In this document: positions 53,215 through 61,220 of the stretch, piece by piece
Position numbering within the stretch: the first letter of the stretch is position 1
Layout of the letters: every line of letters begins with the position of its first letter
Assembly: GCF_947500975.1 (NCBI RefSeq)
Contig: NZ_CANMUE010000003.1
Location: 124,001 to 188,000, forward strand
DNA: 64,000 nucleotides
Reading direction: 5' to 3'
From: an uncultured Polaribacter sp.
GTDB lineage: Bacteria > Bacteroidota > Bacteroidia > Flavobacteriales > Flavobacteriaceae
The notes under the pieces: model-generated
What the model saw: the letters and a program-made list of their open reading frames with translations, nothing else
Told to the model about the DNA's origin: nothing
Database searches by the model: none
Program-made: the position numbers and the translations under genes

Positions 53215-53964
53215 TTAAATCAATTCTTGCTTAATCCAATCATATCCTTTTGCTTCTAATTCTAAAGCCAAAGAAGCATCACCAGTTTTTACAATTTTAC
53301 CATCGTGTAAAACGTGTACAAAATCTGGTACTATATAATCTAGCAAACGTTGGTAGTGTGTAATTACAATTACAGCATTATCTTTAGATTTTAGCTTGTT
53401 TACGCCATTTGCAACGATACGCAAAGCATCAATATCTAAACCTGAATCTGTTTCATCTAAAATAGCTAATTTTGGCTCTAACATTGCCATTTGAAAGATT
53501 TCGTTACGTTTCTTTTCTCCACCAGAAAAACCTTCGTTTAAAGAGCGAGATAAAAATTTACGATCTATTTCTAACAATTCAGATTTTTCGCGAATCATTT
53601 TTAACATATCCTTAGCAGGCATATCTTCTAACCCTTTTGCTTTACGAGTCTCATTAATTGCTGTTTTAATAAAATTGGTAACAGAAACTCCAGGAATTTC
53701 TACAGGATATTGAAAAGATAAAAACACACCATTATGTGCTCTTTCTTCAGGTGCTAATTCGCCAATATCTTCTCCATTTAATTCTATTATTCCATCAGTA
53801 ACCTCATACTCTTCTTTACCAGCAATAACGTTAGCAAGTGTACTTTTACCGGCACCATTTGGCCCCATAATTGCATGAACTTCACCAGCTTTTACTTCTA
53901 AATTCAATCCTTTTAAAATTGATTTTTCTTCTATGTTTGCGTGTAAATTGTTAATTTTTAACAT
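53215..53964 (-). CDS. sufC: Fe-S cluster assembly ATPase SufC
   Basis: ABC-type ATPase of the SufBCD complex. Walker A is GPNGAGKSTLANVI (about residue 35), the signature is FSGGEKKRNEIFQ, and Walker B is LAILDETDSGLDID. The last residues (LELEAKGYDWIKQELI) are the SufC C-terminus. Length 249 residues is normal. It is split from sufB by an MBL-fold gene, which is unusual for a suf operon, but it keeps the same strand. Confidence 0.97.
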   Translation of the reverse strand: MLKINNLHANIEEKSILKGLNLEVKAGEVHAIMGPNGAGKSTLANVIAGKEEYEVTDGIIELNGEDIGELAPEERAHNGVFLSFQYPVEIPGVSVTNFIKTAINETRKAKGLEDMPAKDMLKMIREKSELLEIDRKFLSRSLNEGFSGGEKKRNEIFQMAMLEPKLAILDETDSGLDIDALRIVANGVNKLKSKDNAVIVITHYQRLLDYIVPDFVHVLHDGKIVKTGDASLALELEAKGYDWIKQELI

Positions 53965-53972
53965 CGTTTTTT

Positions 53973-54014
53973 AAGCTATTTGCTTTAAGCTTTTGGCTAT
54001 AAGCTATTTAATAA
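53973..54014. repeat. Three degenerate 14-bp tandem repeats at the sufC-MBL junction
   Basis: AAGCTATTTGCTTT, AAGCTTTTGGCTAT and AAGCTATTTAATAA follow one another. The last copies run into the 3' end of the MBL gene, which reads through them as its last residues (LLNSL). It may be a slippage-prone site. Confidence 0.5.
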
Positions 54015-54836
54015 ATTCTTTAATTTTTCGTAATCTTTTGGAGAATGTTGTATGATAACTTCTGCATTTTTTTCTTTGGCAAAAGCTTCAAACTTATCCA
54101 TACTTTCTAATGTTTGTGTAACATTATAATTAAAAGATGGCACTCCTTTGTTGGTTCTATTTTCTTCAAAATGATACAAATCGCCAGTTAATAAAACAGG
54201 TTTTTCTAAACCAGCGACTTCAACATATAAAACTTGATGCCCAATTGTATGACCAGGCATGTATTTTATAACTACTGTTCCATCACCAAAAACATCATAA
54301 TCTCCATTTAGTTTTTTAACTTTTGAAAGTTCTGCCACGGCAGGATTTTTTTGTTTTAAAGTATCACTAGCAACAGTATTGAATTCGTTTTCTTGTACCA
54401 ACCAAGTTGCATCTTTTAATAAATTTGCATGCCCTGTGTGATCAAAATGAGAGTGAGACATTGCAAAATGTGTAAAATCTTCAATTTTAAAACCTATCGA
54501 TTTTAATTGATTTGCTAAAGAATCTGGTCTTTGAATTCTAAAAATTCCACTAGGTTCATCAAATGGTTCCGGCAATACTAATTGTTCTGGCAAACCAGCA
54601 TCCCACATTAAGTTTCCTTTTGGGTGAGAAATTACATAATACGCATCTGTAAATTGCTTTGTTTGTCCGGTATAAGTTGTGTCTTGAGAAAAAACTTCTA
54701 ATTTTTTCACAAAAATAGAACCACCAACTAATTGATACAATTTTACTTTTGGTTTAGAAATTTCTTCAACCTTTTTTTCTGATTTTTTACAGCTTACAAT
54801 ACTAATTGCGAGCAATAAGAAAAGTATTTTTTTCAT
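53997..54836 (-). CDS. Metallo-beta-lactamase-fold hydrolase lipoprotein
   Basis: A 279-residue lipoprotein (lipobox ISIVSC, Cys about residue 16) with a metallo-beta-lactamase fold. The metal motif H-x-H-x-D-H is HSHFDHTGH (about residues 127-135), and later ligands lie in MPGHTIGHQ and LLTGDLYHFEE. The end IIQHSPKD holds the last His. It resembles N-acyl homoserine lactonase-like and other lactonase lipoproteins; the substrate is not known. It lies between sufB and sufC. Its end overlaps the tandem repeat at 53973. Confidence 0.88.
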   Translation of the reverse strand: MKKILFLLLAISIVSCKKSEKKVEEISKPKVKLYQLVGGSIFVKKLEVFSQDTTYTGQTKQFTDAYYVISHPKGNLMWDAGLPEQLVLPEPFDEPSGIFRIQRPDSLANQLKSIGFKIEDFTHFAMSHSHFDHTGHANLLKDATWLVQENEFNTVASDTLKQKNPAVAELSKVKKLNGDYDVFGDGTVVIKYMPGHTIGHQVLYVEVAGLEKPVLLTGDLYHFEENRTNKGVPSFNYNVTQTLESMDKFEAFAKEKNAEVIIQHSPKDYEKLKNLLNSL

Positions 54837-54855
54837 TTTATAAATTCTTTGAATT

Positions 54856-56304
54856 TTATCCTACTGAACCTTCTAAAGAAATTTCCAATAATTTTTGAGC
54901 TTCTACAGCAAATTCCATTGGTAATTTGTTTAAAACTTCTTTACTAAATCCGTTTACAATTAAAGCGATTGCTTTTTCAGTATCAATTCCACGTTGATTA
55001 CAGTAAAATAATTGCTCTTCACCAATTTTACTGGTTGTTGCTTCGTGTTCTATTTGTGCCGATTTATTTTTTACTTCGATATAAGGAAAAGTGTGTGCAC
55101 CACAAGCATTACCCATCAATAATGAATCACATTGAGAGAAATTACGAGCATTTTCTGCTCTCGAATTTATTTGAACTAATCCTCTATAAGAATTTTGAGA
55201 TTGACCAGCAGAAATACCTTTAGAAATAATGGTAGATTTTGTATTTTTACCCAAATGAATCATTTTAGTACCTGTATCAGCTTGCTGAAAATGGTTGGTA
55301 ACAGCAATAGAATAAAATTCTCCTATAGAGTTATTTCCTTTTAAAATACAAGAAGGATATTTCCAAGTTACAGCAGAACCTGTTTCTACTTGTGTCCAAG
55401 AAATTTTTGCATTTGTTTCGCATAAACCTCTTTTAGTTACAAAGTTAAATACCCCACCTTTACCGTTTGCATCACCAGGATACCAGTTTTGTACAGTTGA
55501 GTATTTAATTTCTGCATCATCCATTGCAATTAATTCTACAACAGCTGCGTGTAATTGATTTTCATCTCTACTTGGTGCAGTACAGCCCTCTAAATAAGAA
55601 ACATAGCTTCCTTTATCTGCAACAACAAGTGTTCTTTCAAACTGACCTGTTCCGCCTTCATTAATTCTAAAATAGGTTGATAATTCCATAGGACACTTTA
55701 CTCCTTTTGGAATGTAACAGAAAGATCCATCAGAAAAAACTGCCGAATTTAATGCCGCATAAAAGTTGTCTGTTGTTGGTACAACCGTTCCTAAATATTT
55801 ACGAACCAACTCTGGATGTTCTTGAATTGCTTCAGAAATTGGCATAAAAATTATTCCTTTTTCACCTAATGTTTTCTTAAAAGTTGTTGCAACAGAAACA
55901 GAATCCATTACAATATCTACAGCAACATTGGCTAACTTTTTTTGTTCGTCTAAAGAAATTCCTAAACGTTTAAAAGTGTCTAACAATTCAGGATCTACTT
56001 CATCTAAAGAATTTAATTTTGGTTTTTTCTTTGGAGCAGAATAGTAGGCTATTTCTTGAAAATTAGGTTTTTCGTAATTTACGTTTGCCCAATCTGGCTC
56101 TTCCATTTGTTCCCAAACTCTAAAAGCTTCTAATCGCCATTCTGTCATCCATTCTGGCTCATTTTTCTTTTTAGAAATTGCTCTAACTACATCTTCATTT
56201 AACCCATTAGCAAATGTTTCACTTTCTATATCTGTATAAAAACCATATTCATATTCTTTGGTTTTTAATTCTTGTTCTAAATCTTCTTCAGTATACTTTG
56301 ACAT
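54856..56304 (-). CDS. sufB: Fe-S cluster assembly protein SufB
   Basis: Scaffold subunit of SufBCD. The N-terminal part starts [20 protein letters not shown]. Conserved segments are [51 protein letters not shown] and the C-terminal [20 protein letters not shown] with the Cys/His positions. Length 482 residues is normal. It lies 13 bases after the iscA-like gene, forming the head of the operon, but an MBL-fold gene separates it from sufC. Confidence 0.97.
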   Translation of the reverse strand: MSKYTEEDLEQELKTKEYEYGFYTDIESETFANGLNEDVVRAISKKKNEPEWMTEWRLEAFRVWEQMEEPDWANVNYEKPNFQEIAYYSAPKKKPKLNSLDEVDPELLDTFKRLGISLDEQKKLANVAVDIVMDSVSVATTFKKTLGEKGIIFMPISEAIQEHPELVRKYLGTVVPTTDNFYAALNSAVFSDGSFCYIPKGVKCPMELSTYFRINEGGTGQFERTLVVADKGSYVSYLEGCTAPSRDENQLHAAVVELIAMDDAEIKYSTVQNWYPGDANGKGGVFNFVTKRGLCETNAKISWTQVETGSAVTWKYPSCILKGNNSIGEFYSIAVTNHFQQADTGTKMIHLGKNTKSTIISKGISAGQSQNSYRGLVQINSRAENARNFSQCDSLLMGNACGAHTFPYIEVKNKSAQIEHEATTSKIGEEQLFYCNQRGIDTEKAIALIVNGFSKEVLNKLPMEFAVEAQKLLEISLEGSVG

Positions 56305-56317
56305 CTTTTACTAATTT

Positions 56318-56647
56318 TTAAAGTGAAAATGACTCACCACAACCACAAGTTCTATTTGCGTTTGGATTATTAAAAACAAAACCTTTACCGTTTAAACCTC
56401 CAGAATATTCTAATGTTGTTCCTACTAAATATAAAAAACTCTTTTTATCAACAATAATTTTTACATTATTTTCTTCAAAAACTTTATCGTTTTCTAGTTT
56501 TGTTTTATCAAAAGTTAAATCATAAGATAAACCTGAACAACCACCACTTTTTACGCCAACTCTCACAAAATCGTTTGCTGCGTCAAAGCCATCTTCAGTC
56601 ATTAATTCTATGACTTTTTTCTTTGCTGTGTCTGAAACTTTTATCAT
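56318..56647 (-). CDS. HesB/IscA-type iron-sulfur carrier (SufA-like)
   Basis: A 109-residue A-type carrier that takes Fe-S clusters from the scaffold to targets. The three conserved cysteines are present: SGGCSGLSYDL (about residue 34) and C-G-C in RTCGCGESF near the end. I chose ATG 56647 (start MIKVSDTAKKK), as in relatives; the frame is open to 56713, but the extra 22 residues are aromatic-rich and not part of the family. It begins the suf operon. A promoter lies just upstream. Confidence 0.94.
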   Translation of the reverse strand: MIKVSDTAKKKVIELMTEDGFDAANDFVRVGVKSGGCSGLSYDLTFDKTKLENDKVFEENNVKIIVDKKSFLYLVGTTLEYSGGLNGKGFVFNNPNANRTCGCGESFSL

Positions 56648-56679
56648 AATTTTATAATAGATTAAATCTAAATTGAGTG

Positions 56680-56713
56680 CAAATATACGATATAAGTCGT
56701 ATAAAAAGTACAA
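56680..56713 (-). promoter_or_regulatory. Promoter for the suf operon
   Basis: On the minus strand, TTG (56713-56711) and TATATTTG (56687-56680) lie 23 bases apart, matching the Bacteroidota TTG-N-TAnnTTTG pattern. The -7 box is exact and about 33 bases before the sufA-like ATG. Confidence 0.55.
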
Positions 56714-56754
56714 ACTTTCATTATGAAACTTAATACAATAATTGGTTTTATCGA

Positions 56755-57813
56755 TTATTCTTTAAAGTCGGTATTATTAATAAAATCAAAATCGGAAAGT
56801 GTTAGTAGAAAAGCTTTTAAATCTGCTTTATCTTTAGAGGATAAATTTACACCACCTTGGTTTACTTTTTTCATTAAAGGATCTATGGTTGAGGATGGCT
56901 GTAATCCTTCTGAATAATGATTGATAACTTCTTCTAAAGTTGCAAATCTGCCATCATGCATATAAGGTGCTGTAAATGCTAAATTTCTTATTGATGGCGA
57001 TTTAAATTTTCCATTATCTGCAGGATCACCAGTTATTGCGCCCAAACCTAAATCAGAAAAATTACTATCTAAACCATTATTATGAAAAGCATTGTCTGTC
57101 CATAGCGGATTATTATTACTGCCATGGCAATGAAAACAATCGCCTCTTGCTTCATCCATAAAAATGTCAAAACCGTTTTGTTCTTCAGAGGTTAAGGTAG
57201 TTTCGCCTAGTAAAAATTGATCAAATTTAGAATTGCCAGAAATTAATGTTCTTTCATATTGGGCAATTGCTTTTGTTACTAAGGTAGAATCTATTGTTAA
57301 AGTACCAAAAGCTTGTAAAAAAAGGGTTGGGTATTCTGTATGATTTTGTAATTTTTCTATAACTGTTTTCCAATCTGAATTCATCTCTGTAGGATTAGAA
57401 ACGGGTTCTAAAGCTTGATTTTCTAAACTAAACTCTTTTCCATCCCAGGCAAAACGTTCATCAAAATTCCAAGCTAAATTGAATAATGGCATGGAGTTTC
57501 TTGTTCCAAAATCACCATCAATTCCGTTACTAAATTGAGCGTCGTCTGTAAATGCATTTGTTGGATTATGACAACTTGCACATGATTGTGTTTCGTCACC
57601 AGAAAGGATTGTATCAAAAAACAATTTTTTACCTAAAGCAATACCTTCAACTGTTAATGGATTATTTGTTGGTATTATTGGTGCAATTAATTTATCTGTA
57701 AAAAGTGTTGGAATTTCTAAGTTATATGGAATTGGTGTATAAATTTCTTCTTCTTTAGATGAGCAGTTCATCAGAAGTAAAAAGGAGAGAAAAAATAGAT
57801 AGTTATTTTTCAT
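56755..57813 (-). CDS. Diheme cytochrome c peroxidase, MauG/MbnH-like lipoprotein
   Basis: A 352-residue exported protein with a lipobox (LLMNC, Cys residue 17). Two c-type heme motifs are visible: C78-x2-C81-H82 (CASCH) and C226-x2-C229-H230 (CFHCH). Conserved MauG/CcpA segments include YERTLISG and APYMHDGRFATLEEV. It directly follows an MbnP-like gene. In methanotrophs MbnH is a diheme enzyme that oxidises a Trp of MbnP to kynurenine, so a similar pair is inferred here. A plain hydrogen-peroxide peroxidase role remains possible. Confidence 0.9.
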   Translation of the reverse strand: MKNNYLFFLSFLLLMNCSSKEEEIYTPIPYNLEIPTLFTDKLIAPIIPTNNPLTVEGIALGKKLFFDTILSGDETQSCASCHNPTNAFTDDAQFSNGIDGDFGTRNSMPLFNLAWNFDERFAWDGKEFSLENQALEPVSNPTEMNSDWKTVIEKLQNHTEYPTLFLQAFGTLTIDSTLVTKAIAQYERTLISGNSKFDQFLLGETTLTSEEQNGFDIFMDEARGDCFHCHGSNNNPLWTDNAFHNNGLDSNFSDLGLGAITGDPADNGKFKSPSIRNLAFTAPYMHDGRFATLEEVINHYSEGLQPSSTIDPLMKKVNQGGVNLSSKDKADLKAFLLTLSDFDFINNTDFKE

Positions 57814-57826
57814 TATTTAAAAGTTA

Positions 57827-57882
57827 TTGTCAGGAATGAAGAACCTTTTTTTATGGGTTTGCTTCGTTCCTCGCAATGACAA
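57827..57882. repeat. Dispersed hairpin repeat between MbnP- and MbnH-like genes
   Basis: The ends TTGTCAGGAATGAAGAAC (57827) and GTTCCTCGCAATGACAA (57866) are imperfect inverted copies. On the minus strand it reads GTCATTGCGAGGAACGAAGC, a widespread palindromic repeat type. A decayed relative is at 18252. It lies inside the operon, so it may act as an mRNA-stability or processing hairpin. Confidence 0.7.
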
Positions 57883-57886
57883 CTCT

Positions 57887-58642
57887 TTAATTTATATCAC
57901 CTAAAGAAAAAACGGTTTTACCATTTGCACTCATCATTTTTTGTGCTTCAAAATTGGGCATTAAAACGGTGTTAAGCTCATTTAAGTTCCAAGTATTTGG
58001 GTTTTTAAACCACTCTGCAATGTTTACTTTAACTTCTACAATTGCATTATTGGTAATTTCTACTGTTCCTAAATCTACTTCAAAAGAAGTGTCTTCGAAA
58101 ATTAAATTATTGGTGTCAGACATGTCTACGGCTCTAATTGCATGGTAATTAAAGCTTGCATCTTCATTATTTGTGTCTTTATATTTTCCATCAAATTGCA
58201 TAAAATGATAACCGCCACCCATCATTTCAGGAACGTTAAAGGATACTGAATTTAAGTCTTGATAAATACCATCTGTATTATCTGCATCTGCAAAACCAAA
58301 TGTGAATTTTAAGTTATTTGTGCCTTGATTTATATCAGTAAAATTGATTTCTAAATCTGTATTTTCTCCAATATTAATTAGATTATAGTTTTTAATTTGA
58401 GAATCTAATGTAATGTTAGAAACTAAATATCTTAATTTTTCTATACTTACTAACTCTCCATTTTCGGTTGTGAATTTAAAATCATTAAAATCGGTTGCTG
58501 TAATTGGAGTACCATCCCAGTTATGAGTAAATTTTAAAGTGACAGTAACCGTTTCTGGAAATACGCAACAATCTAGTTTATTTTTGTTACAGGCAGTAAA
58601 AAACAATACGCTAGATATTAATATTAATGCAAATTTTTTCAT
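57887..58642 (-). CDS. MbnP-like copper-binding lipoprotein
   Basis: A 251-residue lipoprotein (lipobox LFFTAC, Cys residue 18) of the MbnP family. Family-type segments are TVTLKFTHNWDGTPI, the core VSIEKLRYLVSNITLDS, and MMGGGYHFMQFDGKY. MbnP proteins bind copper with a kynurenine made from Trp by the partner MbnH. Here the Trp residues are W36-type (HNWDG) and two near residue 210 (EWFKN and NTW). The Trp in the usual MMxWxW position is replaced by Gly in MMGGGY, so the modification site, if any, is unclear. Its partner lies just downstream. Confidence 0.82.
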   Translation of the reverse strand: MKKFALILISSVLFFTACNKNKLDCCVFPETVTVTLKFTHNWDGTPITATDFNDFKFTTENGELVSIEKLRYLVSNITLDSQIKNYNLINIGENTDLEINFTDINQGTNNLKFTFGFADADNTDGIYQDLNSVSFNVPEMMGGGYHFMQFDGKYKDTNNEDASFNYHAIRAVDMSDTNNLIFEDTSFEVDLGTVEITNNAIVEVKVNIAEWFKNPNTWNLNELNTVLMPNFEAQKMMSANGKTVFSLGDIN

Positions 58643-58647
58643 TTTTA

Positions 58648-59973
58648 TTATTTTATATTGATTATTAATGCGTCAGAAAAACCTTTATTTTCTGTAATAT
58701 CTCCATTAAAACTACTACTTTCTCCAACGCTAATTATTGTTTTATTATTTAGTTCTATTGCGTCATACAAAAAGTCAATTTCTGTTCCGCCAATAAATTT
58801 TTGCCATACAATATTGGCAGAATCATCTACTTTTAAAACCCAAGCATCATTTTGGCCTTGATTAGAAAAAATGCTATCAGAACTACGAGAACTTCCTGCA
58901 ATTACAAATCCGTTATCTTGAGTTTTTGATATTGAACGAGCAACATCAAAACTTGTTGATCCAATTGTTTTTTCCCAAATAAGAGTTCCTTCATTAGAAA
59001 TTTTTATCATCCATAAATCTGCTGCTCCATTGTTAATGGCAACATCAATATCAAAGCTTCTTGTGTCTCCAATAACTATAAAATTACCATCATCTGTTGC
59101 GGTAATTGCTCTTGGTTCATCAATTTGCGAACCGCCAAAACTTTGTTCCCAAATAAGGGCTCCATCTGCAGAAATTTTTAAAATCCAAAAATCATAGGTG
59201 CCTTTATTATTAGAAATATTAAAATCTTCACTGTCTGAAGAAGCTGCAATTATGTAATTATTATCGGTAGTTTCTACAATTCCAAATGGTGTATCGGTAA
59301 AGGAGCCTCCATAAAATTTACTCCATTCTAAAGTTCCGGAGTTATTAAGTTTTATTGCCCAAATATCTCCTCCTGCATGTTTATTGGAAGTTTTAGAATT
59401 GCCTTGCCCGCCAGAAGCAGTTACATCTAAAACACCAGTTAATAGAAATCCATTATCTGAGGTTTGTAGTAAAGTGGTACCATAATCTGCACCAGAAAAG
59501 CCAAAAGTTTTTTGCCAAGTAATATTTCCATCTGCTGTAATTTTTATCACCCAAAAATCTTGAGAACCGGCGTTGGTAGTTACGTTTCCATCATTACTTT
59601 TACTGTAGCCTAAAAGTGCAAAACCACCATCATTTGTAGCAATTATATCTGCTCCTCTATCATCATCAGTTCCTCCAAAAGTTTTACTCCAAATTAAAAT
59701 GTCTTCGGATGAGAATTTCATCACCCAAAAATCGAAACTTTCATTGTTTTTGGTGTTGATATCAAAATTATTACTTTGTGTAAAACCTAATACTGCATAG
59801 CCACCATCAGCAGTTTTTACTACAGAATTTAAAGTTTCGTTATTTGTGCCTCCAAGAGTTTTTACAGTAATTGTTTCTGCAAAATTATTATTAGTTGTAG
59901 ATTCTTGTATAATTTCTTTTTTGGAACAATTATACAGTAAAAGAAAACATGCTATGTAATAGATTCTTTTCAT
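58648..59973 (-). CDS. Repeat lipoprotein, likely beta-propeller
   Basis: A 441-residue lipoprotein (lipobox LLYNC, Cys residue 16). It has about seven copies of a repeat of about 55 residues. Each has DGGFALLGYSKSNDG-like, DFWVIKITADGNITW and KTFGGT-like parts. This pattern (G-[GS]-x-x-x-D, D-x-W-[VI]-[IM]-K, W-x-K-[TF]) is typical of bacterial propeller proteins that bind or sense polymers. No sorting signal is seen. It is second to last but two in the operon, 15 bases after the choice-of-anchor gene and 5 bases before the MbnP-like gene. The role is unknown. Confidence 0.8.
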   Translation of the reverse strand: MKRIYYIACFLLLYNCSKKEIIQESTTNNNFAETITVKTLGGTNNETLNSVVKTADGGYAVLGFTQSNNFDINTKNNESFDFWVMKFSSEDILIWSKTFGGTDDDRGADIIATNDGGFALLGYSKSNDGNVTTNAGSQDFWVIKITADGNITWQKTFGFSGADYGTTLLQTSDNGFLLTGVLDVTASGGQGNSKTSNKHAGGDIWAIKLNNSGTLEWSKFYGGSFTDTPFGIVETTDNNYIIAASSDSEDFNISNNKGTYDFWILKISADGALIWEQSFGGSQIDEPRAITATDDGNFIVIGDTRSFDIDVAINNGAADLWMIKISNEGTLIWEKTIGSTSFDVARSISKTQDNGFVIAGSSRSSDSIFSNQGQNDAWVLKVDDSANIVWQKFIGGTEIDFLYDAIELNNKTIISVGESSSFNGDITENKGFSDALIINIK

Positions 59974-59988
59974 AAATTGATAAAAAAT

Positions 59989-61212
59989 TTATTCAGACTT
60001 TTTCACTATAAATAATCCACTATCAATATCGCTAATAATAATATTTCCACTTTCAAAATATGGATAAACATTCCAAACCCCATCATAAGATGCTGAGTTT
60101 CCTGAAGGGAAAGTATCAAAATAACCTGTTTCAACTAAACTACCCGTTTCAATATTTGAAATATCGATTGCCCTAAAGCCAGCAGTATAATTTGCTAAGA
60201 AATAAGTGTTTCCTTTTATATATCCATTATGATCAATTGCAGCAGTTGGGCCATAATATTCTGAACTTAATGTTGGGTTGTCTAAGTCTGAAAAATCAAA
60301 AATAATAGTTCTCGTATTACCTCCATTTGTAACTTCATCTAGTTCATCACCTAATAAAAAATAATTCATATCCTCGGTAAACCAACCTTGATGTGTATAT
60401 TCTACATTAGAATAACTTATAGATGATAATTCTAAAGGATTGCTTTTATCTGAAACATCTACAATTACAATTTCTGTTTCATTACTACCAATTAATATCT
60501 CTTTTCCATTATGTTCTGTATCTGGACCGTTATAAGTAACTACTTGTGCATCGTGAGAGTAATTTAAAAATCCGCCTTCATCTACAGGGTTTAAAGGGTC
60601 TTGAATATTTATAAATAATGGACCACCTTTATAAGTTCCGCTTCTTGTGGTTCCAACAGGATATGCATATCCTTTACTTTCATTAATTACAATATTATGA
60701 GCACTACCAAATCCATTAAAAGTTGTATCTGCCGATAAAATTTCAGGAGGATTAGTAATATCTCTTAATTTTGTTAGGTCAAGAACTTGCATTCCATGAT
60801 CTGCTGCTTCACTAACAACAAAAGCAAAATTGTTATATACTTTTACATCTCTAAAACTATTATTTACAGTTGCGGTGGGTAAAAAACCTACTACTATTGG
60901 CTGGGTTGAATTAGATATATCTATGATAGATATTCCAGTATTTAAACCCATTAAAGCGTATTCTTTTTGATTTGTTGGATCTGTCCAACCCCAAGAATCA
61001 TTACCACTTATATTTGTAGAATTTGTAGGGTCTAAATCTGCTAAAGATAAAAAGGCTATTAAATCATATCCATTACAAGGATAAATACCTGCAAAACCAT
61101 TTACACATTCAGCTAAAGGTTCTGTATTTTCTTCTTCCTGAGGAAAGATAATTTCGCTTTTATTACAAGAAAAAACGAATAGTAAACTTAATAAAACAAG
61201 TGTTTTTTTCAA
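59989..61212 (-). CDS. Choice-of-anchor B family lipoprotein (second copy)
   Basis: A 407-residue lipoprotein (lipobox VFSCN, Cys about residue 16) with the choice-of-anchor B domain, likely a beta-propeller: NDSWGWTDPTNQKEYALMG, AFVVSEAADHGMQVLDLTKL, SAHNIVINE and NEKGYA-type motifs, with YSHDAQVVTYNGPD later. It shares long stretches with the next gene upstream, so the pair is a tandem duplication. This copy is anchored by lipid, whereas the other ends in a T9SS sorting domain. Proteins of this type are often in MbnP/MbnH operons; their role is unknown. Confidence 0.87.
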   Translation of the reverse strand: MKKTLVLLSLLFVFSCNKSEIIFPQEEENTEPLAECVNGFAGIYPCNGYDLIAFLSLADLDPTNSTNISGNDSWGWTDPTNQKEYALMGLNTGISIIDISNSTQPIVVGFLPTATVNNSFRDVKVYNNFAFVVSEAADHGMQVLDLTKLRDITNPPEILSADTTFNGFGSAHNIVINESKGYAYPVGTTRSGTYKGGPLFINIQDPLNPVDEGGFLNYSHDAQVVTYNGPDTEHNGKEILIGSNETEIVIVDVSDKSNPLELSSISYSNVEYTHQGWFTEDMNYFLLGDELDEVTNGGNTRTIIFDFSDLDNPTLSSEYYGPTAAIDHNGYIKGNTYFLANYTAGFRAIDISNIETGSLVETGYFDTFPSGNSASYDGVWNVYPYFESGNIIISDIDSGLFIVKKSE

Positions 61213-61220
61213 GATGTTTT

